Shown here: positions 5,232 through 5,970 of the stretch, one piece after another
Layout of the letters: every line of letters begins with the position of its first letter
Position numbering within the stretch: position 1 is the first letter of the stretch
Source: Actinomycetota bacterium
GTDB taxonomy: Bacteria > Actinomycetota > Acidimicrobiia > Spongiisociales > ZC4RG35
Direction of reading: 5' to 3'
Assembly (NCBI GenBank): GCA_019347585.1
Contig: JAHWLC010000073.1
Coordinates: forward strand, 1 to 5,970
Length of the DNA: 5,970 bases
Position numbers and translations under genes: made by a program
The notes under the pieces: model-generated
The model's database searches: none
Seen by the model: the letters and a program-made list of their open reading frames with translations, nothing else
Told to the model about the DNA's origin: nothing

Positions 5232-5970
5232 CCCACTTCTTCCGCGAGCGTGCGGCGCACGCTGACCGTCGAGACCCTACGGCCCTGCATCCGGATCACC
5301 CGTATCTCCAGGTCCTCGTAGCTGAAGACCTCGCCCTCCTCGGGGACTCGCTCGGCCAGGCCCAGCACCAGTCCCCCGACCGTGTCCCACTCCTCGTCAG
5401 GAAGCGCCACACCGGTGACCTCGACCAGATCGTCGACCGACAGCCTGGCGTCGACCTCCCAACCGGACTCGATCTGGGAGATCAAAGGCTCCTCGATGTC
5501 GGTCTCGTCGGCGATCTCGCCAACCAGCTCCTCGAGCAGGTCCTCGATGGTGACCAGACCGGTGACGTCGCCGAACTCGTCGACCACGATCACCTGATGG
5601 TTGTGGCTCTCCTTCATCTCCGAGAGAAGTGCTGCGATTTGCTTGGTCTCGGGGACGAAGACGACAGGTCTCATCACCTCGGCAACTGAGCCGGGACGGA
5701 TGCCACCGGAGAGCATCGGGAGCAGGTCCTTGACGATCACCTGGCCCACCACATCGCCGTTCGACGTGACCGGCAGTCGCGAGTACCCGTCCTCGGTGGA
5801 GATCTCGATGAGCTCTTCGACCGAAGCGGTCACCGGAACCGTCACCATGTCGGGCCGCGGGGTCATCACCTCCCGCACCACCGTGTCGCCGAACTCGAGG
5901 ACGGAGTCGATCATCTCACGCTCCTGCTCCTCGGTCTCCTCCTCGACTGGCTCCTCGGACTCGTCGGCTT
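5228..5970 (-). CDS. CorC/HlyC-family CBS-domain protein, C-terminal part (5' end outside window)
   Basis: Members of this family have paired CBS domains that bind adenosyl ligands and a C-terminal CorC_HlyC domain. Many also carry an N-terminal membrane CNNM/DUF21 domain and are linked to magnesium or cobalt efflux. The window shows 246 residues with no stop up to its edge. An acidic, Glu-rich linker (about 1-18) leads into MIDSVLEFGDTVVREVMTPR (19-38), the usual junction ahead of CBS1 (about 35-86). CBS2 follows (about 98-150, with VVDEFGDVTGLVTIEDLLEELVGEI), then the CorC_HlyC domain (about 160-240, with DTVGGLVLGL). An ATG at 5914 exists, but the family match extends upstream of it, so it is internal. 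The membrane domain, if present, lies outside. The gene sits directly before era, as in many Actinobacteria, and overlaps it by four bases. Confidence 0.93.
   Translation of the reverse strand, partial: ADESEEPVEEETEEQEREMIDSVLEFGDTVVREVMTPRPDMVTVPVTASVEELIEISTEDGYSRLPVTSNGDVVGQVIVKDLLPMLSGGIRPGSVAEVMRPVVFVPETKQIAALLSEMKESHNHQVIVVDEFGDVTGLVTIEDLLEELVGEIADETDIEEPLISQIESGWEVDARLSVDDLVEVTGVALPDEEWDTVGGLVLGLAERVPEEGEVFSYEDLEIRVIRMQGRRVSTVSVRRTLAEEVG

Overview
The window is high-GC DNA from a bacterial chromosome, most likely an actinobacterium. The main evidence is gene order. On the minus strand it reads CBS-domain CorC/HlyC-family protein, era, (inserted genes), recO, uppS, glycyl-tRNA synthetase. 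This is a conserved housekeeping cluster in Actinobacteria, and in Mycobacterium tuberculosis the corC-like, era, recO, uppS and glyS genes lie in this order (from memory). Strong GC at third codon positions, GTG and TTG starts, stop/start overlaps and few Shine-Dalgarno sequences fit the same picture. I cannot fix the class; a deep lineage such as Acidimicrobiia is a guess.

Layout from high to low coordinates, the direction of transcription for most genes: 5970-5228 is the C-terminal part of a CorC/HlyC-family CBS protein, cut by the window edge. 5231-4350 is era (GTG start, 4-base overlap). 4353-3196 is a monomeric sarcosine oxidase / N-methyl-amino-acid oxidase family flavoenzyme (TTG start, 4-base overlap with era). 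3174-2386 is a crotonase-fold enoyl-CoA hydratase/isomerase family protein. 2221-2385 is a convergent intergenic region holding a 119-bp inverted repeat made of two near-identical units, each with a 16-bp palindrome. 1942-2220 on the plus strand is a complete pterin-4a-carbinolamine dehydratase. A 35-bp divergent promoter region follows, then recO (1906-1190), uppS (1193-441, ATGA overlap with recO) and the 5' part of glycyl-tRNA synthetase (403-1).

The outer genes are core functions: ribosome maturation (Era), recombinational repair (RecO), undecaprenyl-type carrier lipid synthesis (UppS), translation (GlyRS) and a membrane-associated CBS protein probably linked to divalent cation handling. 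The middle, from about 1942 to 4353, is an accessory insert that separates era from recO and adds amine oxidation, a crotonase and pterin recycling. No dedicated mobile-element gene, tRNA, rRNA or CRISPR array is visible. I see no clearly new multi-gene system. The most unusual element is the palindromic, REP-like inverted repeat at 2260-2378; the second is the crotonase, which appears to lack both canonical catalytic glutamates.
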